Shown here: one piece after another, positions 56,714-64,000 of the stretch
Numbering within the stretch: position 1 is the stretch's first letter
How the letters are laid out: each line of letters starts with the position of its first letter
Assembly (NCBI RefSeq): GCF_002250705.1
Contig: NZ_NMVP01000036.1
Span: 1 to 64,000, forward strand
From: Enemella evansiae
Lineage (GTDB): Bacteria > Actinomycetota > Actinomycetes > Propionibacteriales > Propionibacteriaceae
DNA length: 64,000 nt
Reading direction: 5' to 3'
Made by a program: the position numbers and the translations under genes
Notes under the pieces: generated by a model
The model's database searches: none
Told to the model about the DNA's origin: nothing
What the model saw: the letters and a program-made list of their open reading frames with translations, nothing else

Positions 56714-57720
56714 GCGTCCTTCCCCTCACCGTCGGTGTCGGCGGCGTCGGTCCGCGCGTCCGCGTCCGCGTCCGGGCGTTCGGTACGCCGGGGGCGGGCC
56801 GACAGCGGGCGCCGCATGGTGCGGGGCTGCTCGGACCGCTCCGCGCGCCCCTGCTCGATCGCCGGCCGGTCGGTGCCCTCGGCCTGCTCGGCCTCGCCGG
56901 CGGACAGCGCCGGGCGCTGACCGCCCTCGTCGAGCCGCTGCCCGCTCAACGCGGCGACGGTGGCCCGGGTGGCCTCCGCCAGCCGCGGACCGTCGACGAC
57001 GGTGCCGCGGGCCAGCATGGTCTTGGAGACCGACTTCGGCTCGGCGGTACCGTCCGGCAGCAGCGCCGGGATGTCGACCGCGTTGTGGCGGGCGTAGACA
57101 CCCGGGGTAGGCAGCGGGCCGGGGTGCTCGCCGGTCTCGGCGTAGCGCCGCATCCGCTCGCTGGCCCGCTCCTTCTGGGTGTACTTCTTGCCGATCCGCT
57201 CCCGGTGCGCCAGCACCATCGCACCCAGCGCGGCGGTGATCAGCAGCGCCGAGGTGGCCTCGAAGATCAGCACGTAGCGGCGGAACAGCAGGTCCGCCAG
57301 CGCCGGCACGTTGCCCTGCGGGGTGGCGGCGTTCAGCCCGACCGGGTTGCCGATCACGGCATTGCCGACGGCCAGCACCAGCAGGACGCCGACGCCCAGG
57401 GCGGCCAGGATCGCCGCCAACCGCTGCCCGCGCAGCGTCTCCACCAGCGAATCGCTGGTGTCCACACCGACCAGCATCAGCACGAACAGGAACAGCATCA
57501 GGATCGCGCCGGTGTAGACGATGATCTGCACCGCGAACAGGAACGGCGCGTCCTGGGCGGCGTACTGCACCGCCAGGCTGACCATCACCGTGGCCAGGCA
57601 GAGCGCCGAGTGCACCGGCTTGCGGGCCAGCACCATGCCGAGCGCGCCGAGCACCATCACCGGCGCGAGCAACCAGAAGGCCACCGACTGCGCGGCGGCC
57701 GAGACCTCCAGGACGATCAC
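56710..57720 (-). CDS. nuoJ: NADH-quinone oxidoreductase subunit J, with long C-terminal extension
   Basis: A 336-residue subunit. The first 175 residues form the five-helix NuoJ core (GALGMVLARKPVHSALCLA, QIIVYTGAILMLFLFVLMLVGVD, ALLITAALGAMVLAHRERIGKK). The following 160 residues are hydrophilic and rich in Arg, Glu and Pro, probably cytosolic and disordered, and about double the usual subunit length. Such tails are found in actinobacterial NuoJ, with no known role. It overlaps nuoI and nuoK by 4 bp each. Confidence 0.95.
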   Translation of the reverse strand: MIVLEVSAAAQSVAFWLLAPVMVLGALGMVLARKPVHSALCLATVMVSLAVQYAAQDAPFLFAVQIIVYTGAILMLFLFVLMLVGVDTSDSLVETLRGQRLAAILAALGVGVLLVLAVGNAVIGNPVGLNAATPQGNVPALADLLFRRYVLIFEATSALLITAALGAMVLAHRERIGKKYTQKERASERMRRYAETGEHPGPLPTPGVYARHNAVDIPALLPDGTAEPKSVSKTMLARGTVVDGPRLAEATRATVAALSGQRLDEGGQRPALSAGEAEQAEGTDRPAIEQGRAERSEQPRTMRRPLSARPRRTERPDADADARTDAADTDGEGKDA

Positions 57721-58304
57721 TTCGCTTCTCCTGCCTCGCTGGCACCGGTCGCGGCGTCCGCCCGCGGCGGGCGCGCCTCACCGGTCCGGGTGTCGGGCTG
57801 GCCGGTGGTCGGCAGCCCGAGGAAGTAGTCCTTCTCGCTGTCGCCGAGCAGCCGCGGGTGCGGCGGCTGCTCCATCCCCGGCAGCAGCGGCGCGAGCAGC
57901 CGATCCTTGGTGTAGATCATGTCCTCGCGGGTGAAGTCGGCCAGCTCGAAATCGTTGGTCATCGTCAGCGCCCGGGTCGGGCAGGCCTCGATGCACAATC
58001 CGCAGAGGATGCAGCGCAGGTAGTTGATCTGGTAGACGCGGCCGTACCGCTCGCCGGGCGAATAGTTCTCGCCCTGCACGTTGTTCGCGCCCTCGACGAA
58101 GATCGCATCCGCCGGGCAGGCCCAGGCGCACAGCTCGCAGCCGACGCACTTCTCCAGCCCGTCCGGCCAGCGGTTCAGCTGGTGCCGGCCGTGGAACCGG
58201 GGCGCGGTGACCTTCGGCTTGACCGGGTAGTCCTCGGTGAACGTCTTGCGGAACATGGTCCGGAAGGTCACCCCGAACCCGGCCCACTGATCGAAGAACC
58301 CCAT
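57717..58304 (-). CDS. nuoI: NADH-quinone oxidoreductase subunit I
   Basis: A 195-residue subunit with two 4Fe-4S sites, CVGCELCAWACPADAI and CILCGLCIEACPTRAL, carrying clusters N6a and N6b between NuoG and NuoB. An N-terminal amphipathic helix (FDQWAGFGVTFRTMFRKTF) and a C-terminal tail of about 60 residues are present. It differs clearly from the shorter NuoI-like protein at 13097. TGATG overlap with nuoH. Confidence 0.97.
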   Translation of the reverse strand: MGFFDQWAGFGVTFRTMFRKTFTEDYPVKPKVTAPRFHGRHQLNRWPDGLEKCVGCELCAWACPADAIFVEGANNVQGENYSPGERYGRVYQINYLRCILCGLCIEACPTRALTMTNDFELADFTREDMIYTKDRLLAPLLPGMEQPPHPRLLGDSEKDYFLGLPTTGQPDTRTGEARPPRADAATGASEAGEAK

Positions 58305-59719
58305 CAGCGATTCCCTCCTTCGTTATCGCGGGGGGCGCCCCCCGGACCCCCGCGCTCGCTGCGCTCGCCGGCTGGCTGCGTGGTCGCGCTGGTCGCCCCG
58401 CTCGGACCGCTGTCACGTTCCACTTCGCCTTCGAGTACGCCGGCCAGCTCGGGCAGCGTCTGGCCCTCCCGCGGCGGCACCGGGTACCCGCCGGCGTACG
58501 GGTCGAACGGGCCCTCGTCGGGGTACGCGTCCTCGTCGTCCACGTCGTCCTTGTTCGCGACCACCAGCCACCAGGTGACCACGGTGATCACGAACAGCCC
58601 GAAGCTCCACGCCACCGGCGCCATCGCACCGGAGAGCGCGATCCCGGCGAAGCCGCCGGTGTTGACGATGGTGCGCACGATCGCGACCGCGAGCAGCCAG
58701 AGCAGCGAGATCGGGATCAGCACCTTCCAGCCGAGCGCCATGAACTGGTCGTAGCGCATCCGCGGCAGTGTGCCGCGCAGCCAGACGAAGAAGAAGATGA
58801 ACACGATCACCTTGAGGGTGAACCAGAGCAGACCCCACCAGCCGCGATCGAGGAAGGTGCCCTGCAGCGGCCACGGCGCGTGCCAGCCACCCAGGAACAG
58901 GGTGATCACGATCGCGGAGACGTTGACCATGTTGATGTACTCGGCCAGGAAGAACATCGCGAACCGGAAGCCGGAGTACTCGGTGTGGAAACCGCCGACC
59001 AGCTCCGACTCCGCCTCCGGCAGGTCGAAGGGCGCCCGGTTGGTCTCACCGACCATCGAGATCACATAGATCACGAAGGACGGCAGCAACAGCGCCCAGT
59101 ACCAACCCTGCAACGGAATCTCGGCGCCGCCGAAGAGGCTGAGCGGCTGGGCCTGCGCCTCGACGATCTTCGAGGTGGACATCGACCCGGCGTACATGAA
59201 CACGGTGACGAAACTCAGCCCCATCGCGATCTCATAGGAGATCATCTGGGCGCTGGAGCGCAGGCCGCCGAGCAGCGAGTAGGTCGAGCCCGAGGACCAG
59301 CCGGCGAGCACGATGCCGTAGATGCCGACCGAGGCCAGCGCCAGCATCACCAGCACCGAGACCGGCAGGTCGGTGAGCTGCAGCGTGGTGCGGACCCCGA
59401 ACATGGTGACCTCGCCACCGAGCGGAATCATCGACAGGATGGAGAATGCGGGGATCGCGACCAGGTAGGGCGCCAGGTTGAAGACGAACTTCTCGGCGTT
59501 GACCGGCCGGAAGTCCTCCTTGGTCATCAGCTTCAGACCGTCGGCCAGCGACTGCAGCGAACCGCCCGGGCCGTTCATCGTCGGGCCGGTGCGGTGCTGC
59601 ATCTTCGCCACGACCTTGCGCTCGAAGACGATGTTGAACAGCGTGAACAGCAGCAGGAAGACCAGCACACCGGCGGCCTTGATCAGGGTGATCCACCACG
59701 GATCGGAGAATCCGGTCAT
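58304..59719 (-). CDS. nuoH: NADH-quinone oxidoreductase subunit H
   Basis: A 471-residue membrane subunit forming the quinone channel. RKVVAKMQHRTGPTMNGPGGSLQSLADGLKLMTKEDF, NRAPFDLPEAESELVGGFHTEYSGFRFAMFFLAEY and FVWLRGTLPRMRYDQFMALGWKVLIP are signature blocks. A hydrophilic, acidic then Ser/Gly-rich C-terminal tail of about 75 residues exceeds the E. coli subunit. The tail's coding DNA contains a GC-rich repeat-like patch (about 58325-58375). Confidence 0.97.
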   Translation of the reverse strand: MTGFSDPWWITLIKAAGVLVFLLLFTLFNIVFERKVVAKMQHRTGPTMNGPGGSLQSLADGLKLMTKEDFRPVNAEKFVFNLAPYLVAIPAFSILSMIPLGGEVTMFGVRTTLQLTDLPVSVLVMLALASVGIYGIVLAGWSSGSTYSLLGGLRSSAQMISYEIAMGLSFVTVFMYAGSMSTSKIVEAQAQPLSLFGGAEIPLQGWYWALLLPSFVIYVISMVGETNRAPFDLPEAESELVGGFHTEYSGFRFAMFFLAEYINMVNVSAIVITLFLGGWHAPWPLQGTFLDRGWWGLLWFTLKVIVFIFFFVWLRGTLPRMRYDQFMALGWKVLIPISLLWLLAVAIVRTIVNTGGFAGIALSGAMAPVAWSFGLFVITVVTWWLVVANKDDVDDEDAYPDEGPFDPYAGGYPVPPREGQTLPELAGVLEGEVERDSGPSGATSATTQPAGERSERGGPGGAPRDNEGGNR

Positions 59720-62178
59720 GCCTCCACTCCCTCCTGGTTGGTCTCGGCCAGTTCGACCCGCACCAGGTCACCCGGCACCGCGCCCAGGTTGGGGCCGATG
59801 CCGACCCCCGGCGCGTTGGTCGGCAACCACACCACCCGGTCGATCACACCCGGATCGACCAGCAGCGGCAACACGATCTCGCCGCCCTCGCGGGAGACCC
59901 GGACCAGGGTGCCGTCGGTGATCCCGCCGGCCATCGTCGGGTTCATCCGCACCACCGGCGGGCGGGCGGTGGCCTGCAGGTCGGCTTCGCCGTCGATCGC
60001 GCGGGAATCGTCGATCAGCTCGCGCCAGGACGCCAGCACGGCCTCACCGGTACCCGGCTCGAGCAGCGCCTCCGGCGCCTCGTCCGGGGCCGCGGCCCGC
60101 TGCCCCTCCCAGCCGGCGAACTCGGCCAGTTCGGCCTTCGCCTCGGTGGGGGTGCGTACGCCGAGGTCGGCGCCCAGGGCGTCGGCCAGCGCGGCCAGCA
60201 CCCGCAGGTCGCTCATCACCTGCTGCGAACCCAGGTACTGGGTGACCGGGCGTTCCCGGCCCTCCCAGTCGATGAAGGTGCCGTGCCGCTCCTCGATCAG
60301 CGAGACCGGGAAGACCACATCGGCCCGCTCGGTGACCTGGGAGCGGCGGGTCTCCAGGCTGACCACGAAGCCGGCGTCCTCCAGACCGGCCAGTGCGGCG
60401 TGCGGGAAGCGGAAGTCGGCCGGCTCGATGCCGCCGACGATCAGCGCGTCCAGGTTGCCCTGGGTGCCGGCCGCCAGGATCGCGTCGGCGTCCAGGCCCG
60501 GTTCGGCGGGCAGCCCCTCGATGCCCCAGACCGTCTGGGCGTCCACCCGGGCGGCGGGATCGGTGACCAGCCGGCCACCGGGCAGCAGGTTCGGCAGGCA
60601 GCCGGCATCGATCGCGCCGCGGTCCCCCGCCCGGCGCGGCACCCAGGCGAGCTTGGCGCCGGTGCGCTGCACCAACTGCAGGGCGGCGGTCAGCGTACCC
60701 AGCGACTGGCAGGCGCGTTCGCCGACCATCACCACCGAGTTCTCATCGAGCTCGATGTCGGCGGGCAGGTTGTCCAGCGCCTGCGCCTCGGTGCCCGGCA
60801 GCGCCGGGACCAGGGTGGCCTTCAGCTTGCTGGAGCCGTAGGACAGCACCGCGCCGACGGTGGCCACCGCCAGCTTCTTCTTGCGGACCGCCTTGCGCAG
60901 CCGCAGGAACACGATCGGCGACTCGTCCTCGGGCTCGAAGTCGACCAGCAGCACCCGGTTGGCGTTCTCCAGGTCGGCGTAGGTGGTCTGCAGACCGGCA
61001 CCGGCGACCGCGTGGGCGAGGAACTGGCCCTCCTCCAGGGTGTGCGGCCGGGAGCGGAAGTCGATGTTGTTCGTGCCGAGCACCGCGCGGGCGAATTTCG
61101 CGTACCCGTAGGAATCCTCGAGGGTGAGCCGGCCGCCGGGCAGCACGCCGAGGTTCGCCCCGGGCGTACCGTCGTTGGCCTCGACGGCGGCCAGGATGCC
61201 GGCCGCCGCGGTGTCGATGGCCTCGGCCCAGGACGCCGGCCGCAGCACGTCACCGTCACGGACCAGCGGGGTGGTGATCCGGTCGTCCTGGCGGCCCGAG
61301 ACGAAGCCGAAGCGGCCCTTGTCGCAGTTCCACTCCTCGTTGACCTCCGGCTCGTCGCCGGCGAGCCGGCGCATCACCTCACCGCGCCGGTGGTCGACCC
61401 GCAGCCCGCAGCCGGCGGCGCAGTTCTCGCAGGTGGAGGGCGTGGAGACCAGGTCGAAGGGCCGGGACCGGAAGCGGTAGGCGGTCGAGGTCAGCGCACC
61501 GACCGGGCAGATCTGGATGGTGTTGCCGGAGAAGTAGCTCTCGAAGGGCTCCTTCTCATAGATCCCGACCTGCTGCAGCGCGCCGCGCTCGGTGAGCGCG
61601 ATGAACGGGTCGCCGGCGATCTGCTCGGAGAACCGGGTGCAGCGGGCGCAGAGCACGCAGCGCTCGCGGTCCAGCAGGATCTCCGCCGAGATCGCCAGCG
61701 GCTTTGGGAAGGTGCGCTTGACGCCCTCGAAGCGGGATTCGCCGTGTCCGTTGGACATCGCCTGGTTCTGCAGCGGGCACTCGCCGCCCTTGTCGCAGAT
61801 CGGGCAGTCCAGCGGGTGGTTCACCAGCAGGAACTCCAGCATCCCCTCCTGGGCCTTCTCGGCCACCCGGGAGGTCACCTGGGTCTTCACCTTCATCCCG
61901 TCGGCGACCTCGATGGTGCAGGAGGCCTGCGGCTTGGGCATCCCGCGGCCGTTGCCGGCATCGGGGATCTCCACCAGGCACTGCCGACAGGCGCCGACCG
62001 GGTCCAGCAACGGGTGGTCGCAGAACCGCGGGATCGCCACGCCGATCATCTCGGCGGCGCGGATCAGCAGGGTCCCCTTGGGTACCGACACCTCGACGTC
62101 GTCGATGGTGACGGTGAGCAGGTCCTCGCGCTTGGCGACATCGGCGCCCTGGCCGGAGGGCTTGTCGGTCACGGTCAT
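59716..62178 (-). CDS. nuoG: NADH-quinone oxidoreductase subunit G
   Basis: An 820-residue iron-sulfur subunit. The N-terminal 2Fe-2S ligands are in IPRFCDHPLLDPVGACRQCLV, the N5 site is LVNHPLDCPICDKGGECPLQNQ, and N4 follows in RERCVLCARCTRF with ICPVGALTS. Then CENCAAGCGLRV with EEWNCDKGRF supplies four cysteines for the extra cluster N7. The rest is the degenerate molybdopterin-oxidoreductase-like domain. Start and stop overlap nuoF (1 bp) and nuoH (4 bp). Confidence 0.96.
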   Translation of the reverse strand: MTVTDKPSGQGADVAKREDLLTVTIDDVEVSVPKGTLLIRAAEMIGVAIPRFCDHPLLDPVGACRQCLVEIPDAGNGRGMPKPQASCTIEVADGMKVKTQVTSRVAEKAQEGMLEFLLVNHPLDCPICDKGGECPLQNQAMSNGHGESRFEGVKRTFPKPLAISAEILLDRERCVLCARCTRFSEQIAGDPFIALTERGALQQVGIYEKEPFESYFSGNTIQICPVGALTSTAYRFRSRPFDLVSTPSTCENCAAGCGLRVDHRRGEVMRRLAGDEPEVNEEWNCDKGRFGFVSGRQDDRITTPLVRDGDVLRPASWAEAIDTAAAGILAAVEANDGTPGANLGVLPGGRLTLEDSYGYAKFARAVLGTNNIDFRSRPHTLEEGQFLAHAVAGAGLQTTYADLENANRVLLVDFEPEDESPIVFLRLRKAVRKKKLAVATVGAVLSYGSSKLKATLVPALPGTEAQALDNLPADIELDENSVVMVGERACQSLGTLTAALQLVQRTGAKLAWVPRRAGDRGAIDAGCLPNLLPGGRLVTDPAARVDAQTVWGIEGLPAEPGLDADAILAAGTQGNLDALIVGGIEPADFRFPHAALAGLEDAGFVVSLETRRSQVTERADVVFPVSLIEERHGTFIDWEGRERPVTQYLGSQQVMSDLRVLAALADALGADLGVRTPTEAKAELAEFAGWEGQRAAAPDEAPEALLEPGTGEAVLASWRELIDDSRAIDGEADLQATARPPVVRMNPTMAGGITDGTLVRVSREGGEIVLPLLVDPGVIDRVVWLPTNAPGVGIGPNLGAVPGDLVRVELAETNQEGVEA

Positions 62179-63536
62179 CAGTGGGCTCCCACGGTCTTCT
62201 CATCGTGCAGCGAGGCGGCGTCGAAGAGCGCGCTCTTCTCATACGGGTAGAGCTCCCAGGCGGGGGTGTGCATGCCCTGCTCGAACTCCTCGCGGAAGTA
62301 CTGCACCGCGGAGGTGACACAGGCCACCGCGCCGTCGGCGAGCGCGCAGAAGGAGCGGCCGCCGATGTTGTCGCACAGGTCGAGCATCTTCTCGATGTCC
62401 CCCTCCACGCCCTGACCGGCCTCCAGCCGCATCAGGATCTGGGTGAGCCACCAGGAGCCCTCCCGGCAGGGGGTGCACTTGCCGCAGGACTCGTGCTTGT
62501 AGAACTCGATCCAGCGCAGCGTGGTGCGGACCACCGAGGTGGTCTCGTCGAAGCACTGCAGCGCCTTGGTGCCGAGCATCGACTTCGCGCTCGCCATGCC
62601 CTCGTAATCCAGCGGCAGGTCGACGTGCTCGGCCGAGCCGGTGAGGATCGGGGTGGACGAACCGCCCGGGGTCCAGAACTTCAGCCGGTGCCCGGCGCGC
62701 ATCCCGCCGGAGAGATCCAGCAGCTGGCGCAGGGTGATCCCCATCGGCGCCTCGAACTGGCCGGGGTTGGCGACGTGCCCGGACAACGAATAGAGCGTCA
62801 TGCCCTTGGACTTCTCGGTGCCCATCGCGGCGAACCAGTCCTTGCCGTTCGCCACGATGCAGGGCACCGAGGCGATCGACTCGACGTTGTTGATCACCGT
62901 CGGGGAGGCGTACAGGCCGGCGACCGCGGGGAACGGCGGACGCAACCGCGGCTGCCCACGGCGGCCCTCCAGCGAATCCAGCAGCGCGGTCTCCTCACCG
63001 CAGATGTACGCCCCGGCGCCGGAGTGCACGACGACCTCCAGGTCGTAGCCCTTGCCGAGGATGTTCTTGCCCAGATAACCCGCCGAGTACGCCTCCCGGA
63101 CGGCCTGCTGCAGCCGCCGGGCGACGTGCAGCACCTCGCCGCGGACGTAGATGAAGGCGTAGCTCGCGCCGATCGCGTAGGAGGAGATCGCCACACCCTC
63201 GACCAGGGTGTGCGGCGAGGCCAGCATCAGCGGGATGTCCTTGCAGGTGCCCGGTTCGGACTCGTCGGCGTTCACCACCAAGTAGGTGGGGTTCGGGTTG
63301 TCCTTGGGGATGAAGGACCACTTCATCCCGGTCGGGAAACCCGCGCCGCCGCGTCCGCGCAGGCCGGAATCCTTGACGGTGCTGACGATGTCGCCCGGCG
63401 CCATGTCGAGTGCCTTGCGCAACGCCTCGTACCCGCCGCGGCGTTCGTAGTTGGTCAGCCGCCAGGCGCGCTCGTCGGCCCAGTTGTCCGACAGCACCGG
63501 GGTCAGCAGATCGATGTTCACCGAATCGGGGCTCAC
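62178..63536 (-). CDS. nuoF: NADH-quinone oxidoreductase subunit F
   Basis: A 452-residue subunit that oxidises NADH through FMN and cluster N3. GLRGRGGAGFPTGMKWSFIPK is the NADH-binding loop, VVNADESEPGTCKD and GAGAYICGEETALLDSLEGRRGQPRLRPPFPA the FMN site, and HESCGKCTPCREGSWW the N3 cysteines. GTG at 63536 is inferred from the family N-terminus and the GTGA overlap with nuoE. Confidence 0.97.
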   Translation of the reverse strand: MSPDSVNIDLLTPVLSDNWADERAWRLTNYERRGGYEALRKALDMAPGDIVSTVKDSGLRGRGGAGFPTGMKWSFIPKDNPNPTYLVVNADESEPGTCKDIPLMLASPHTLVEGVAISSYAIGASYAFIYVRGEVLHVARRLQQAVREAYSAGYLGKNILGKGYDLEVVVHSGAGAYICGEETALLDSLEGRRGQPRLRPPFPAVAGLYASPTVINNVESIASVPCIVANGKDWFAAMGTEKSKGMTLYSLSGHVANPGQFEAPMGITLRQLLDLSGGMRAGHRLKFWTPGGSSTPILTGSAEHVDLPLDYEGMASAKSMLGTKALQCFDETTSVVRTTLRWIEFYKHESCGKCTPCREGSWWLTQILMRLEAGQGVEGDIEKMLDLCDNIGGRSFCALADGAVACVTSAVQYFREEFEQGMHTPAWELYPYEKSALFDAASLHDEKTVGAH

Positions 63537-64000
63537 TTGTCGTCCTCCTTCGCCGGAGCAGGCGTGGGCAGGTTGTCCGGATCGGGTGCGTGCCAGTTGT
63601 TCTCCCGCGCGATCTTCAACCCCAGCACCGATTCCGGGCCGGCGGTCGGGCCCTCGTCGGCGAGCCCGTCGGGGAAGCCGGCCAGCACCCGCTCGGCCTC
63701 GCGCCAGCTGGTGATGGTGGCGCCGCGGTCGGCGACCACGGTCTCGTCGGCGATCAGCGCGTCGACGATCTCGATCGCCCGCTGCGGGGTCACATTGTCG
63801 AAGAACTCCCAGTTGACCATCATCACCGGCGCGAAATCGCAGGCCGCGTTGCACTCCAGGTGCTCCAGGGTGACCTGGCCGTCGGGGGTGGTCTCGTCGT
63901 TGCCGACGCCCAGATGCCGTTGCAGGGCGGCGAAGAGGTGGTCCCCGCCCATCACCGCGCACAGCGCGGTGGTGCAGACGCCGACCGCGTGCTTGCCGAC
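63533..64000 (-). CDS. nuoE: NADH-quinone oxidoreductase subunit E, C-terminal part
   Basis: The last 155 residues are visible; the start is beyond the right edge. The 2Fe-2S (N1a) ligands are seen in VCTTALCAVMG at the window edge and in HLECNAACDFAPVMMVN. A hydrophilic tail (IARENNWHAPDPDNLP) extends beyond the usual subunit end. nuoA-nuoD are expected further right, by the usual operon order. Confidence 0.96.
   Translation of the reverse strand, partial: VGKHAVGVCTTALCAVMGGDHLFAALQRHLGVGNDETTPDGQVTLEHLECNAACDFAPVMMVNWEFFDNVTPQRAIEIVDALIADETVVADRGATITSWREAERVLAGFPDGLADEGPTAGPESVLGLKIARENNWHAPDPDNLPTPAPAKEDDK

Overview
The window is high-GC DNA with tightly overlapping operons, GTG starts and purine-rich ribosome binding sites. 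MptB (lipoglycan mannosyltransferase), a KorAB 2-oxoacid:ferredoxin oxidoreductase, an Arr-type enzyme, and a nuo operon next to a polyprenyl diphosphate synthase point to an actinobacterium. Propionibacteriales / Propionibacteriaceae is my best guess, as an inference from gene content only.

Left part (1-15 kb): the 5' part of an IS110-family element runs off the left edge. Its non-coding leader probably encodes a bridge RNA. A large stand-alone SF1 helicase follows. Then come housekeeping and accessory genes: a 3-hydroxyisobutyryl-CoA hydrolase-like protein, an Arr rifamycin ADP-ribosyltransferase, a TetR/hydrolase pair with a perfect operator, an SDR, MptB, an MFS exporter, a catalytically degenerate amylosucrase-like protein, an orphan NuoB-NuoC-NuoI trio and a broken DUF559-type gene. 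Region 15-24 kb: korAB, rarD, two paralogous membrane-anchored proteins and an M13 metallopeptidase.

Central part (24-50 kb): an aromatic catabolic island encoding a complete protocatechuate 4,5-cleavage pathway. It comprises ligC, ligA, ligB, ligI, ligU, ligK and ligJ, fed by a vanillin-dehydrogenase-like ALDH, a tetrahydrofolate-dependent O-demethylase (ligM) and 4-hydroxybenzoate hydroxylase (pobA). The methyl group removed by LigM can be handled by linked metF-, folD- and purU-type genes. Transport is by an MHS permease and a Tat-lipoprotein ABC importer. A 12-bp operator (ATTGTTGACAAT) occurs exactly in three intergenic regions and as a 10/12 match in a fourth, so a local FCD-type GntR regulator probably controls the island. 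The same operon holds an unexplained trio: a Rieske protein, a 111-aa helical protein and an amidohydrolase.

Right part (50-64 kb): a polyprenyl diphosphate synthase and the nuo operon (nuoE to nuoN, all on the minus strand) running off the right edge.

Between genes there are several repeat families: a REP-like element of about 59 bp (at about 0.57, 8.5, 24 and 41.2 kb), a second short repeat (0.6 and 7.6 kb), and large cruciform-capable inverted repeats (0.7, 14.4 and 41.4 kb). No tRNA, rRNA or CRISPR array was seen.
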